Translations under genes and position numbers: made by a program | Source: Allolobophora icterica | Lineage: Eukaryota; Annelida; Clitellata; Crassiclitellata; Lumbricidae | Length of the DNA stretch: 64,000 nucleotides | NCBI GenBank assembly: GCA_963556255.1 | Contig: OY744613.1 | Coordinates: forward strand, 49,809,745 to 49,873,744 | Reading direction: 5' to 3' | In this document: positions 44,155 to 56,400 of the stretch, in pieces | Numbering within the stretch: position 1 is the stretch's first letter | How the letters are laid out: every line of letters begins with the position of its first letter | The notes under the pieces: generated by a model | Databases searched by the model: none | What the model was told of the DNA's origin: nothing | The model's input: only the letters and a program-made list of their open reading frames with translations

Positions 44155-47100
44155 CTAAAATATAGATTGTAATGAAACACATTATTTTTTTGGCTTACAA
44201 AAGCTAGATGTTTAAATTCAAGCATAATGTATGATATTTCCTCACGAACTAAATGGCTCATTATTAATTTTTAGTTTATATCGACTTTTTGAAATAGAAT
44301 AATTTTCATGAGAAATTCCATATCCAATAATAAATTGAAATATGTTTATATAAAAAATGTGTGACATGTTTAATATGTATGCCTGGTGAATTAAATGCTT
44401 TTAATGGTGTTTTTATCTGGCTTAACTACTTGGGTGTTTTACGCAGTGTTGGGTAAACTCACACAAGAAATGAGTTAAATCAAAACTCAACTCACGCACT
44501 TCAAAATGAGTTTAAACTCAAACTCAACTCATCCTAAGTGAAATGAGTTAACTCAAACTCACTTGTTAAATGAGTTAACTCATTAACTCACATGTTTCAT
44601 ACTAGCACGTTCTAATCGAGCAACAAGTTTTCTATCACGCCTACTTGTAACAGAAAAATATTTTCCATCAAGAATACACGGTACTTCAGCCATGTTGTTC
44701 TTAACTGTTCACAATATACAACATATGCAGTGCTTAAATACTGTCCTCTAGCAGTGTTTACGACCCTCCCTGCCGTCACCACTCACCAGTATGGAAAGCC
44801 GTCGATATAAAAAGGCTTGTTTCAACATAATATGTGCCGAGTGCCGAAGAGTGAGTTGAGTTTAAAATAATTGACAGTTAAAACTCAAACTCACAGAAAA
44901 TATGAGTTAACTCAAACTCATAACTCACACTTTTTAAGATGAGTTAACTCAAACTCATAAATCACAGCAAGTGAGTTAACTCGTGAGTTTAAACTCATAT
45001 GAGTTAACTCATACCCAACACTGGTTTTACGGAGGTTTGCACCATGTACAATTTGAGTAAAGAATTGTATCAAACTACGATCACTAGCCTATTTGCCGTT
45101 TTACGTAATTGTTATAACTAAATGACCCTTGCTTATGAGCCTTAAACACTTGTAAGTAAACACTTATAAGTACAGTACATATGATAGCTAAGATCTACAA
45201 ATATCATTTACCCTTTCTTACGGATGATCTACCTCGAATGATGAAGACGAGAACGACAACATTAATTACAAGCGATATAGCTAACAGTGATCCAAGAACT
45301 ATGGCTACTTTGTTGATTGAATTTCCTACAACAAATAACACCAAATACAAACAAATAATTAATTTGATTGTCAAAATTACACGACAGAATTTGCCATGAA
45401 AGAAAGGAATTTCGAAAATCTGCGGTAAGGGGATGTAGGAAGAGATCGAGAAGGTAAGGTTACCTCTTCCTCTCTTCAGGTAACCTTACCTTCTCGATCT
45501 CTTCCTACATCCCCTTTCCGCGCTTAAAACAATTTTCTTCTCTCGGAGCCTTCGCAATAAGAGCGCTACTGAACTGCAATAGTGGATTCTAGAACAGACA
45601 AAATGCGTGTACCAAGGTGGATAGGGAAAAGGATTTGCATACATGTATAGCAGTAATGCGCCGAAATTGAAAGCAAGAAGAGCGTGTGAGTTTTTAACAT
45701 GATCAGAAAAGTGCACTGTTCAGTGTGACACCTAGGTTGATGCAAATTATAATGTATCTTCCGATAAAAAAAATATGCTAATAAACAGCTTAAAAAGGGA
45801 ATTGAGTCAACTGTTAGAGTGGGGCGTGGTGGCTCAGTGGTAAGTTCGGCGCCTTGTGACCGGAGGGTTGCAGGTTCGAATCCCACTCTAGCCGCTGCGT
45901 ACGGACCTTGGGCAAGTCCTTCACTCGCAATTGCTCGTGGCGCTTCGGCGTGAAAATTCCGGCACAGTATCAAAATGCTGTAGTCGGGTGCGCCTCTGAG
46001 TAGTAGTTGACTTCGAGAAGCGCTATAGAAATATCCGGAATAAATAAAAATAAAATAAAATAAATATGTTTACCTTGAACAACATTTTCACTTGCGGCTT
46101 CGCACGAGTCGTTTCTCCCTGAAGATAATAACCAGTTCACCAGTTGCAAAGCATAATTGAAACTACTGGTACCAGATGAATTGCAGAAAACGAGAAAAAT
46201 TGTAATTTGCATTCCCTAGATAATAACAAATTATAATGTTTGCGATTCACAACAGGTTCCACGCTCTACACAAGGTGCCGTTAAGTTTTGTAGAATGTGT
46301 ACGAAGTTTTGTCAATAACGATGTCAAGCTCCTTAATTCAAGCGTTTAACAAATACTGCTAATATATTAAAATGTCCGAAAGCAGTTGCTTGTACAAGTG
46401 GACATCACTGTAACACAGAGACTTTGATACAAGAATGTGTACATGCGCACTGTAACCCTTGCTGCGAGAAAAAAATCAAATAACCGGTTCAAGCAGGGAG
46501 AAAACTAATACATACTATCTTTAAAAAACACAAAGACAACAATTTGCCAGTTACATTTACAAACTGTTTATACGGTAAATCGATCGGTTTAAGGTTTTCA
46601 GATTATGTCGTGATGATTTTATAGAATGGTACAAATAAATAACTGTTATGTAAGGTTTTCAGGTTTGTTTTTCAACGCTCAGAAGGTTTACAATGTCTCG
46701 AGTGAAAAATAATAACTCACACACAGCAAGTGTTGTTTCCTTCATATCCGAGCGTGTTGATCCTCTGATGACATTCGATGCATTGCAAGAGTAGACGCCG
46801 TTCATATCAGCTTCAACTGTTGCTCCACTGTAAGTGCGTGAGTCTGGACCAATCCAAGAATAAGTCGGTGCAGGATTCGCCGATGCATCGCAAGTGATCT
46901 TCACTGTTTCACCCGGACAAACAGGTACATCCTGATTCGTCGTAATGGAAGATATAATCGGAGCATCTACAAAAAAGTGACACATTTCACAAACACAACA
47001 GACGCGATAAAATACAAGCGAACTTCTTTACTGGTACTTAGACATCTATGCATCAGTCTACTAAAATAGCGCCTTCCAGCATCTTCATAATGGCACTGAG

Positions 47101-47907
47101 CGTGGTTTTCGAGCAGATCTCATCAAACAAATTGTGACATCAGCATGCTAGCCCTCGTGAGGTAGAGTGAGTAATGGATTCGTCACCGCATTACATGTAA
47201 TATACTGCACACACCCAGTGAGGGAGCGGTAACATGGCGAGTACAAAAACTGATCTCCAAAAACCTAGTATACTAGACAAACTAGGCAGTAGCACACTGC
47301 CTATATGTGACCTCGGGAGATGCAGAATGGTATGTCAGACAACCAAAACATTATAATATTCCTTCTATATTTACTAAACACCAGTGATGGGCAATAGTTA
47401 ACTAAAAAGTTGCTAACTTTTAGTTTAACTGAACATTTTTAGTTAAGGATGAAGTTTTGGAAATTAGTTAACTAAACTAAAAAAAAGTAGTTAAACTTTT
47501 CCAAATTTTTCCAACTTCTTACGACAAACATTTTCACAATAACAGAGGTTAAGTGAACTGTAATAATGCCAATGTCAATGACAATTTCACCTTCAAACTA
47601 TGCAATGTGTACTGTTGAAGCATATAGTTGCAGACGCCTACTATAAGTAGTGTATGAATTTGAAAACACAGGCTGTTAATGCTAAAACCATGCAATAAGT
47701 TTCGCGTTGAGTTGTTGACAGTGTTCAATGTTCATTGCGGAAAATAGTTGCAAATTGCTGATTTTTTAGTTAAACTTTTTAGTTAGCAACTACAAATTTT
47801 TTAATTAAACTATGGTTTCAACAAAACTATTTTAAAAAGTTAAGCTTCATCCTTACCTAAAATAATAACAAAAATAGTTAACTGAAAGTTATAATAATAG
47901 TTAATTA

Positions 47908-48003
<96 letters not shown>

Positions 48004-48121
48004 ATCATTTTACATTATATCATATTATATTATAATATATTAAAATTATATTATATTATATTAATGCTAATAATAAAAATAAAAATAATAATAATAATAA
48101 TAATAATAATCGTTTTCATGT

Positions 48122-48157
<36 letters not shown>

Positions 48158-48223
48158 AATAATAATAATAATAAGTCCCTGAGGGATCCTGTATACCTCG
48201 GGGCAAAAAAAAAAAAAAAAAAA

Positions 48224-48303
<80 letters not shown>

Positions 48304-51300
48304 TAATAATAATAATATTATTATTATTATTTTTAATTTTATTATTATTATAATTTGTGTGTATAACATTTTCATACTTTACGTACAGGAGATGTCGATA
48401 ACTGGAGTGCAAAGTGGAGTAGACACGCTCTTAGGAGTGTTGCTCGCGAATGAGAGTCCAGTTGGTGGTGAAGGCCAATTAATCTTGTATGATATGTCAC
48501 ACGTATATGGTCGTATAGCTTGTCGTTCAGCTGTTAATGAAATACTAGAAGTAACTGAATTGGTCCCAGGTGTATTGGAACTAGAGACGATCTTTCCATC
48601 GGAATCTGTCCATGCGAGAACAGGTTGAATGGTTGGAGTCAGAGACGATGCAGTTGAAGTGTTGTATCTCACTGTGTAAGACATTGCGACTGGGTCCTCT
48701 GCAACAACTCCTGATGAGTTGGTTACTACAATCGAGGGATCACGGTCTAAAACAAATGAGGTCAATCCGAAATTTACTTAAGTTTATCTATCAGTTTCAT
48801 GCACTATTCGCGGAGAGAAAAAGTGTAAAACGTCACATATGTTACATGTACACTTTTTTCAGGAAATTAGTTGTAGCTGTAAGATTGACACGATTGAGGG
48901 ATTGCCTTACAAAGCGCGTGTACGTATACAGGCCATAGTTGAGTAAACCGTACTTTTAATCATAAACTCCAAATTTCTAAAGCTATACCTCAGCGCAATC
49001 GCAAGCACTGCATCGTGTAAGAAGGAGTAGATACACAGCGACTTCGAGAGGCGCTATAGAAATATCCGAAATGAACAGATAAAAAAAGGTCCAGGTCCGG
49101 TTGCTAGGAGACCAGAGACCGTCTCCAGTTATTCCCATTGATCGTATCGTTTCAGCATCAGAAATTAATCTCAGTGTTAATCTTAATACTTCGTACGCAC
49201 AAGAATATAATAATTAGCATATAAGAACCAGAAAAAAATTATTAGGAAGATGCCAGAATAAATTGATTTATGTTTAATTCTCTTCTTCATTTGAATAGCA
49301 TTTCAAATGGTCGTTTGATTGTAACTGTAACTGGGAATTTATAAAGCGCCACTTAGAAAAAACTCGTCAGAGATGCTCCCGGCCAGAAGTCCTAGAAATA
49401 GTGGGGAAAATGCGGTCTTCAAGCGTTTGCGGAAGAGACGAGGAGACAAAGAAAGGCTTCATAGGAGACCAGCAAGGAGTGCATTCCAACGGGGTAGGGA
49501 CAATTTCGTCGCACGGGACCCACCAGTATCTGCTTCAGTCTCTGCTATCAATCACTCAATATAAAACTGCGGCGCTGTGCGGTGAAAGTTCGGGTCTTTT
49601 GGTTTTGATGTGGTACTCATTATAAATAAAAATTTCTTTGCGATATTGTCTTTTCTAACGAATTATAAAACTACTGGTACACCTATTCCGTTTATATTTT
49701 TTTCATTTAGGACGACGAAGCGATCGTCTAACTTCTAAAATGGGCAAATAATTGGGGACAAAAAATTGGGGACACAAAAACGACAGATTTCCGGAGCAAA
49801 TGAGCAGCCAAGACTAATTCCGTCTGCAACGGGAAAGATTGGAGGAATATGAAATCGTTAAGAGGTTGAACTTTCTTTTTGACTGGAAGTCTATTTGGGT
49901 TATTGGTACCAGAGCCTGAAGCAGATACTGGCGGGTCCCCCGCGACGAAATTCGTGTATTGTGGCATTTGTACCGATTGAAAAAAATATATGGTTATATA
50001 CATGAAAACATATATGGTTACATACATGAAAACATATTACACGCATATTTATATAATTACAAACACAAAGATGCATGTATACATACACACAAACACATAA
50101 ATATAAGCCTACATACATCATACACCCAAATACAGATGATGCATAATACATACAAATACAGTACTGCATACATACGAGTCATACAAGCAAATATACCTAC
50201 ATACATAATACCTACATACATCCACAAATGCACGTTTATGTACATACATTAATACATGCATGCGTACATTTTCTCTTACCTATTGTAAGTATAGCAGAAG
50301 GTCCTCTGTCAGTGTCTGAGCAAGTGTATACTCCTGCCTGTTGCATAGTTGTTGCTTTGACAATCAGATTGCATTTATAGTTGCTGCCTCCTGGTCGATC
50401 AACTTCGTACTGAGTTGTAAATCCAGACTGAACCACGCAGTTGATAGCAATGTGCTGAGCGGATGGTGTTCCAAGGTCATCTCGCTTTGCTGAAAATATC
50501 CAGTTCTGTACAGTTGCATCTGATGTACAATTGAATATTGCCTGCTGTCCAACTTCAGCAACTGCATTCGATGGGGTTTCTGTTATCAATCCAATAGACC
50601 CTAAGGAAAACGTACATCTGCATTAACTATGTTACATAGGTTCTTTAAACATTATTACATACACAAACACAAAAAAATCACGAGGCACAACTGTATAGTT
50701 AAAGAAAGATCTTAGCACAGTTTGTTTAAATACTGAGCAACCGATATCAAACATTTTTTAAAATCATCTTAAGCAGCATGCAGGGTTGTACCACAGCATA
50801 AATAATCATGTAATTATTTATGCTGTGGTTGTACTCAAATTAAGTTTTTATGTTGGACATATGACAAGCCCAATGATGCTAAGGTACGCTAATAATTATA
50901 GGTTATGGGTGAAATTCATTAATTAAGGTTCTTGATAATTTATGTTGCTATTTATCTATGTTGCTATGTACAGAGCTTTTTTTTATAATATATTAATTAT
51001 TTATTGTATTGTATTGTATCCAGAAATTCATAAAGCGCCTCTCGCGGAATAACTAATCAGAGGCGTTCTCAGCACAAAAGCCCCTTGGAAACAGAAATGC
51101 CTTTAGAGAACGCCAACTCAGTCCACATCACCTTGAAGCCGGTAATTTGCTTGTTTATCGAATTATTAACATCGATGTTTAATGCACAAAGCATCAACTG
51201 GTTGGAGAGCAAGGCAAGGCGATATAAGGTCAACATCCAGCAGATTGGCCCGTAAAGACAGTTAGCGTAATGGGGATAAGCAATTAGAGACAAAATTTAA

Positions 51301-51535
51301 TAAGAATCAGTTTTGAGTTGAATTAACGTCCTAACTTGCGCTGATGTTGATTGAGGGTAGTTAACACCACTGCATGTTTAAAGGCTAATTAGGGTGTAAA
51401 GCAGCTATAATAATAACCAAGCAGGACAAAATACATCCGTATAACCACTTCGCTCGATTTTTAATCACAAATAAACCAACCTGTTGCATTCAGTTCAATG
51501 GCAACAACCACAACCAACAGAATATTGAAATTCAT
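44003..51535 (-). CDS. Gene C: three-Ig, single-pass receptor with ITIM-like tail
   Basis: Seven exons in minus order: 51535-51481, 50600-50280, 48746-48387, 46966-46721, 46118-46074, 45325-45212, 44154-44003. All junctions are phase 1, and the joined frame is 431 codons (430 residues). Domains are as in gene B. The tail has SVYQEL, an exact ITIM consensus, and TIYAQL. The second Ig has 12 more bases than in gene B and equals gene D in length. Binding of SHP- or SHIP-type phosphatases is the known role of ITIMs in vertebrate receptors; here it is inference. Gene C shares introns in inverse order with gene D, and its 5' end faces that of gene D. Confidence 0.82.
44444..45023. mobile_element. 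hAT-type MITE, 580 bp
   Basis: Perfect 8-bp duplication GTTTTACG (44436-44443, 45024-45031). Ends CAGTGTTGGGTAAACTCA and TGAGTTAACTCATACCCAACACTG-type. Both arms consist of AACTCA/TGAGTT repeats. It lies in the last intron of gene C. Confidence 0.93.
45212..45325 (-). CDS. Gene C transmembrane exon
   Basis: Acceptor TTTGTTGTAG, donor AAAGG|GTAAAT, 114 nt, phase 1 to 1. It reads NSINKVAIVLGSLLAISLVI, NVVVLVFIIRGRSSVRK: one uncharged helix and a basic cytoplasmic edge. Confidence 0.9.
45429..45514. repeat. Perfect long-stem hairpin beside the gene C membrane exon
   Basis: GGGGATGTAGGAAGAGATCG continues to AGGTTACCT and is exactly mirrored after a ~12-base loop, giving a stem of about 37 bp without mismatch. 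It starts about 100 bp upstream (in transcript sense) of the membrane-exon acceptor. Confidence 0.93.
45817..46067 (+). mobile_element. Full-length SINE (family 1), tRNA-derived
   Basis: Head with A-box TGGCTCAGTGG and B-box GGTTCGAATCC (45873-45883), then CTTGGGCAAGTCCTTCACTC, GCGCCTCTGAGTAGTAGTTG, GCGCTATAGAAATATCCGGA and an A-rich AATAAA tail. A truncated copy is at 3608, and a tail-only copy at about 49036-49090. It lies between the gene C stalk and membrane exons. Confidence 0.92.
46074..46118 (-). CDS. Gene C stalk exon
   Basis: Acceptor ATTATCTTCAG, donor CAAG|GTAAAC, 45 nt, phase 1 to 1, giving (W)RNDSCEAASENVVQ. It is needed to avoid a TGA at the third-Ig/membrane junction, and it aligns with the gene B stalk on ND-x-C. 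The donor lies 7 bp from the end of the SINE, so the insertion came very close to disrupting it. Confidence 0.75.
46721..46966 (-). CDS. Gene C third Ig domain (C2-like)
   Basis: Acceptor TTTTTTGTAG, donor TGTGT|GTGAGT, 246 nt, phase 1 to 1. It reads [59 protein letters not shown]. Canonical Cys-Trp-Cys, plus the additional Cys in VPVCPG. Confidence 0.92.
47392..47910. mobile_element. Probable hAT-like MITE, right end lost in a TAA repeat
   Basis: The left end CAGTGATGGGCAATAGTTAA is hAT-like. AGTTAACTAAAAAGTT-type motifs recur in both directions, and the right arm (AAAATAGTTAACTGAAAGTT) runs into the TAA tract. No target duplication could be checked. 46970-47390 has no feature. Confidence 0.55.
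47911..48352. repeat. TAA/AAC microsatellite complex
   Basis: TAA runs at 47911-47990, 48085-48110 and 48225-48320, an AAC run at 48121-48155, and a poly(A)-tailed piece CCCTGAGGGATCCTGTATAC at 48178-48222 that also occurs in inverse orientation at 15475-15510. It lies in gene C intron 3. Confidence 0.92.
48387..48746 (-). CDS. Gene C second Ig domain (no B-strand Cys)
   Basis: Acceptor TTTGTTTTAG, donor CCT|GTACGT, 360 nt, phase 1 to 1. It reads [67 protein letters not shown]. The Trp and the F-strand Cys are kept; Ser/Tyr replaces the B-strand Cys. A further Cys (PLCTP) is unique to gene C. Confidence 0.9.
49325..49460. repeat. Intron segment repeated in inverse in gene D
   Basis: GTAACTGTAACTGGGAATTT, AAGCGCCACTTAG, CTCGTCAGAGA and TCAAGCGTTTGCGGAAG recur in inverse order at 59335-59475. 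Likewise 48850-48935 recurs at 59880-59955. These are shared introns of C and D. 49460-50030 shows no gene. Confidence 0.8.
50030..50255. repeat. Degenerate TACA/CATA repeat
   Basis: ACATACATACACACAAAC-type repeats directly downstream (in transcript sense) of the gene C V-like exon. Confidence 0.75.
50280..50600 (-). CDS. Gene C first Ig domain (V-like)
   Basis: Acceptor TTTTCCTTAG, donor AATAG|GTAAGA, 321 nt, phase 1 to 1. It reads [94 protein letters not shown]. Same Cys set as gene B. Confidence 0.92.
50791..50828. repeat. 16-bp stem hairpin in gene C intron 1
   Basis: CCACAGCATAAATAAT and its exact inverse, with a 6-base loop. Confidence 0.9.
51000..51066 (-). mobile_element. LINE 3' end remnant
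   Basis: The minus strand reads AGGCGCTTTATGAATTTCTG and an ATACA tail, the same 3' end as the LINE at 27420-27450. Confidence 0.65.
51481..51535 (-). CDS. Gene C signal-peptide exon
   Basis: ATG AAT TTC AAT ... ACA G|GTTGGT gives MNFNILLVVVVAIELNAT, a clear hydrophobic signal sequence of 18 residues. The exon length equals that of gene B and gene D. Confidence 0.85.
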
Positions 51536-53359
51536 CTGCGCAATTCGAAGATTACGAGAAACAGCGTTTGAATTTTTAAATCAACGAAACAATTAATGGA
51601 ATTTCTTTATTTAACGCTAACAGTCCAAGCTGTAACCTAACGCCATGGCTTTAAACTGTGCCGCCGCCCGACGCCAAAAAGTGGACGTAAAGATATAGGC
51701 CTACAACTAGAGGATCAGGCTTTATAGTGTAACCATGGATCTACTAACAATAGAATATTGTAATAATTATATGCACAGTTCGTTTTTACTAATACAGCTT
51801 CATAAATGTACATTTAGATGTTAGCATTTAGAGGTTCTTTATAGTGTCATTAATATTTCATTGTTTACTGTTTAGACGCAAGTAGACGCAAATGCGTCTA
51901 TTGCGTTCGCGTGCCGGCGCCACTGGATCAATAAGGAAAACCAAAAGGCTGTGACATATTAATTTGCCAAGTTACTATATATCCCAAACTCGCTAAAATT
52001 CACATGAACGGTATTATATTACCTTACATGTAGTTCAGCAATAGTCATATATTCACATTCTAAACTGCATATAAACTGTGTCCAGAAAAGAAAACCTTTG
52101 ACATAATGGAACAACTTGATCATACACTGTCTTGTTATACTTGGTTTACTATAAATAATTTGTATAATTTATGAACGGTCCGCTTAAAATGAGGTCATAA
52201 TTACTATAAGACATTAGTCTAAGCTCATGCATTCGAGAATGCAGGGTTTTCCATGGCAATGCAATATAATGCAGGTCAAACTGTGTTCTATACTAACTGC
52301 TTGCAATCTGTTTTAAATGGTGTTGATCGGGTGACCAGCGAGATATCTATTTTATGGCATTTATTCGGCGTCGTTGGACGCAATAACTGTATTGACAATA
52401 TTGCAATTGCTTATTTATATAGCATCTCCTCAATCGAAATCCGTCACAGGCACTGCAATCCTGACCAGCAAACCTAAAACAAACGAAACGAAACGAACCC
52501 AAACGATGAAAAGAGGCAAAGAAAAGCCAAGAAGTTCGTAAAGTGAGATATGTTTTGTATGATGAGCTAACTAACCTACTAACATTCGTGTCCTGCCTTC
52601 AACTTGCTATTGTAGACATTTTAGAAACATTTTAAAACTAACTTTAAGAAAATGTTACTTGATGGCCACATAAATCTGGTCTGTTGTGACAAATTAGATA
52701 AATTCGACGTTAATGAAATCTGATATAGCATGAAAATGTTGAAGATTTTAGTTATTAGGCGACCGTGTTATAAGAAAAAAGTTAATTGGCAAATACTAAT
52801 TTTGCGAAGCCTATTAATATTTTCTTTGATGTAAGTGGAAATTTAATATTGATTGTCATGTTGAGTGGTGCAACGAAGTCCTCAATTCAATTCAGTTCAA
52901 GCACTTGGGCTTCAATTAATTTATTTTAGTACTAAACTGTTTGAATGTTTTTTTAATTAGCCAAACAAGTTTCAGTCACCCAATATGAAATATTTGAAAA
53001 TAGGACCAACATGTGCAGAAATCGGTCACGATATTTGCATTGCAACTAGTCCAAGAAATTAGGTACTGAATAAGAGCTAGTTAAGGCATGTGGTGATACG
53101 CTGTATACTGAGCCACGCTGACATTGTCCCGTGACTAGAATGCATAGGCTTAGGCGCCGTGCCAAGGAGGTCAGACAACGTCACGCGATTAGAACATGTT
53201 GATGTCTAGTAAAACAGCGTGTGCGAATTCAGGCTTTCGCATCAACAAGCGCTGAGCTAGCCTACTAAAAGTTTAACTCGAGCAGTGACACGTGTCTCAC
53301 TTTACCGCGACTTGAATGACGATCTCATAACATTAGATTTCTGTACGATATACGCCAAC
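51536..53359. promoter_or_regulatory. Head-to-head intergenic region of genes C and D
   Basis: The 1.8 kb between the two start codons must hold both promoters. The part near gene C aligns with the gene B 5' flank. No protein-coding exon, TATA box or palindromic operator was recognised. The open reading at 52253-52477 has no family character. Confidence 0.45.
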
Positions 53360-53414
53360 ATGATGTTCTCAATGAAATGTCTGTTTTACGCTTGTCTGAT
53401 TCTATTTACAGCGG
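53360..53414 (+). CDS. Gene D signal-peptide exon
   Basis: ATG ATG TTC ... ACA GCG G|GTAAGC gives MMFSMKCLFYACLILFTA. The exact 55-nt length shared with genes B and C supports this start. Confidence 0.82.
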
Positions 53415-56400
53415 GTAAGCTATTGTTTGCAATATGCCAGACAACAGTATTTTTGTTAACCACCATACGCAGTTAGTTGCTATAGCTTAGGTAAAATATT
53501 GAAAGAAATTGCAAATTTAATATGCACTTATGCAGAAAGCACAATGCGTTCGCTTGCAATATATCTTTTTTCCCATTCATTAGGTAAAGATGAGTGTCTT
53601 CTACCGATTTCAAAATGAGATTCCTGAATGGAGCAGCTTAAATTTTAAGATAAATCACTGTGCCTAAAACTGATAGAAAAGTAATGCTCTGATCGTTTTC
53701 TTTCCGTGAGATTACTGAAATTATTCATTTCCGGTGCTGCTAGTAGAATACGTGTCTTAAATTTTTAATACACCTTAGCAGCTCTACCCTGTCTTTCTGG
53801 CAACCGGACTCTGGTCCATTGACATTTCTAGATTATTATTTTCACACGACGCAGCACCCGTGAATAAGCTGGTGCCCTGCGCTTAGCTTTATAGTAGTGC
53901 TAAAATAATTTGGAGTTTACGTGCATATGCGTATTGGGCCCCAAATCGACTGTTTAACTTGCAAATATTTGAAATTTTCTTGTGCTTTCTGGTTGTTGGG
54001 GATGCTTGATAGTGTAGTGGTTAGCGATAGATCGGGGTTCAAATCCCCGCGAGGACAGAAATTTGGTTCGAAATTTCTGTTCTGCGTGCGCGCCGAAGCA
54101 AATTCCGCTATAAAGATTACACTGACCGTACACTGTCGATGCGTAGATGCAGGGCCTACTAGGTAGGGGGGGAGGAAGCAGACTGCTTCCAATTTGTGCC
54201 AGAGGGGGAAAGTTTCCCCTCAGGCTCAGTCACTAATTTCTAATATTTAATTAGTGAATAATAAAGTGACTAATTACTAATGATTCTTAAAGTATTGTAT
54301 TGTGATATATATCAGTATTATGAGCCATGTAATAATAATATGCTAAGGTTACCATACAGTGTCTAAGCAGTGTTATAGTGTATCATTATTACTTGTTTTT
54401 CTTTAGCTATTGGCCATTATGTTCTGCTATTTTTTTTATGAATGATGCAAAAAGTATTTAAAAAATTGAAGAAAAGCATTCACAATCCTGTTGATTTAGA
54501 AATTTCCAAAATATGGGACACATGTTAAAATATTGGGCAATATAGGACACTGTTCAGCAAATATATGGGGATTATAAAGATTGCATTATGAATGCACATT
54601 TTCTGGTGTAATGCTGCGATAAAAGGCTCCATCCCTGCCTACTACAGTGTTATCCAGCCGACAATTATTTTGCAGGAATATTTCAAGACCTGATAATCCC
54701 ATTTTGACTGCACTACACAACAATAATTGTAGCACTGACATTTTTTGCCATATTTATTACAGCTTGTCCCATAAAATTTTTATAGTGCCCTGTGAGCCCT
54801 GCAGAAATTAATTCAACAGTTCAGTTGAACTAAAATGTAGTCTTCCAAAGCCAGTTTCTTGCTAAAACAAATTCGATAAAACTCACCTACGGCAATGTAG
54901 AAATCCAAACTTTTTCCCGGGGTAGCACCCCCGGACCCCCCACTTCAATGGGAGGGGATGGGAGGGGGATGGGAATGTACAGGAAGGGGTAAAAAGAGAG
55001 GGGAGTGGATTTGGTGGGGAATGGGGAGGGGAGTGGGGAGGTATAGTGGAGGAAGGGGAGGGGAGATAGAAGGAGGGTTTACAGTAAGGGGGATTGCTTC
55101 CAGCTTCCAGGGGGATAGTAGGCCCTGCGTAGATGAGACGGAGAGTGGACTGGCAACACGACCTTTTATACCGAGGCCAAGCAATGAAGTCACACTTCAT
55201 ACACATGGCTACCTCAGGACTGGCATAAGGGACTTATTTTTTTCTGCATGCGCGTTTGGTTCTCCGAATCGATTGTTTCACTTGCAAATATTTGAAATTT
55301 TTGCTGTGCTTTCTGGGTGGTGGGGATGTAATAATGGTTCACGTAGGCCTAAACAACGACGAAGCCGATATATCCTGCAAAATTCTCATCGTGCGACGGA
55401 TATAAACTCTGTATCATTGCCTAAATTAAGACTCAAGTCGATTAGACGCATACTTAGGTGAATCTTAGGTTCAGTGCAGTTGGTCAGTTGTAAGCGATGA
55501 TTCGTTGTAGTGACAGCAGATAGACAAACTGTATTTAATAAGAATACACCTTTCGATAGAAACACAAGACATTTTCTTATCATATTCAAAATAAAAAAAA
55601 AACTTATAAATATTTAAGATGAATACATAATAATTTTGAAAATTTAGTCGTCCAATAAGACCGTAAAATCAAAGATTGATCCAGCAAAATGTATACAATG
55701 TTGAACAACATAAATTATATGACGTTAGCCAACATATATGACGCTGGTTTCTATGAACAAATAGTAATCATTCTGGTCATTCTCGTGCCTAAAATAAACA
55801 CTAACGAAAATCCTCTTGGTAGTGCAGTTCAATATTATTAATCTTGTAGATGTCAGTGGGTTGATAACCAATGCGCCATCGAATGCAGTTGCTGAAGTTG
55901 GACAGCAGGCAATATTCAATTGTACATCAGATGCAACTGTACAGAACTGGATATTTTCAGCAAAGCGAAATGACCTTGGAACACCATCCGCTCAGAGCAT
56001 TGTAACTAATTGCGCAGTTCAGTCTGGATTTATGACTCATTACGAAATTGACCGACCAGGAGGCAGCAACTATAAATGCAATCTGATTGTCAAAGCAACG
56101 ACTCTGCAACAAGCTGGAGTATACACTTGCAATGACAACGACAGAGGACCTTCTGCAATACTTACAGCAATAGGTAGGCCCTATGTGTATGTTTCCGAAT
56201 TTCATCACGATCCTAATTGAGATAGATGTTCAGAAAGTTTGAAAAACTAGGCTCTAAGAAATAAAAAAAGAAATTATAATATGCAGATTATACACATAAT
56301 TTTTATACATATAGACCTAATTTGGTTTGACTACATAGATATATTTTACTAAAATAAAAATTGTGAAAGAGAATTGAAACGCGCTGTCATAACCGCGAAG

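Noticed and set aside
45830..45900. Possible tRNA gene
   Set aside because: A and B boxes are present, but the sequence continues into a SINE body and A-rich tail, and a truncated copy is at 3608; the cloverleaf is not complete.
52253..52477. 74-codon reading upstream of gene D
   Set aside because: No family character, no counterpart upstream of gene B, and no splice support.
54009..54050. Possible tRNA gene with TAGTGTAGTGGTTAGCG
   Set aside because: The same head occurs at 20870, 36298 and 42890 with a shared SINE body, so it is a tRNA-derived SINE head.
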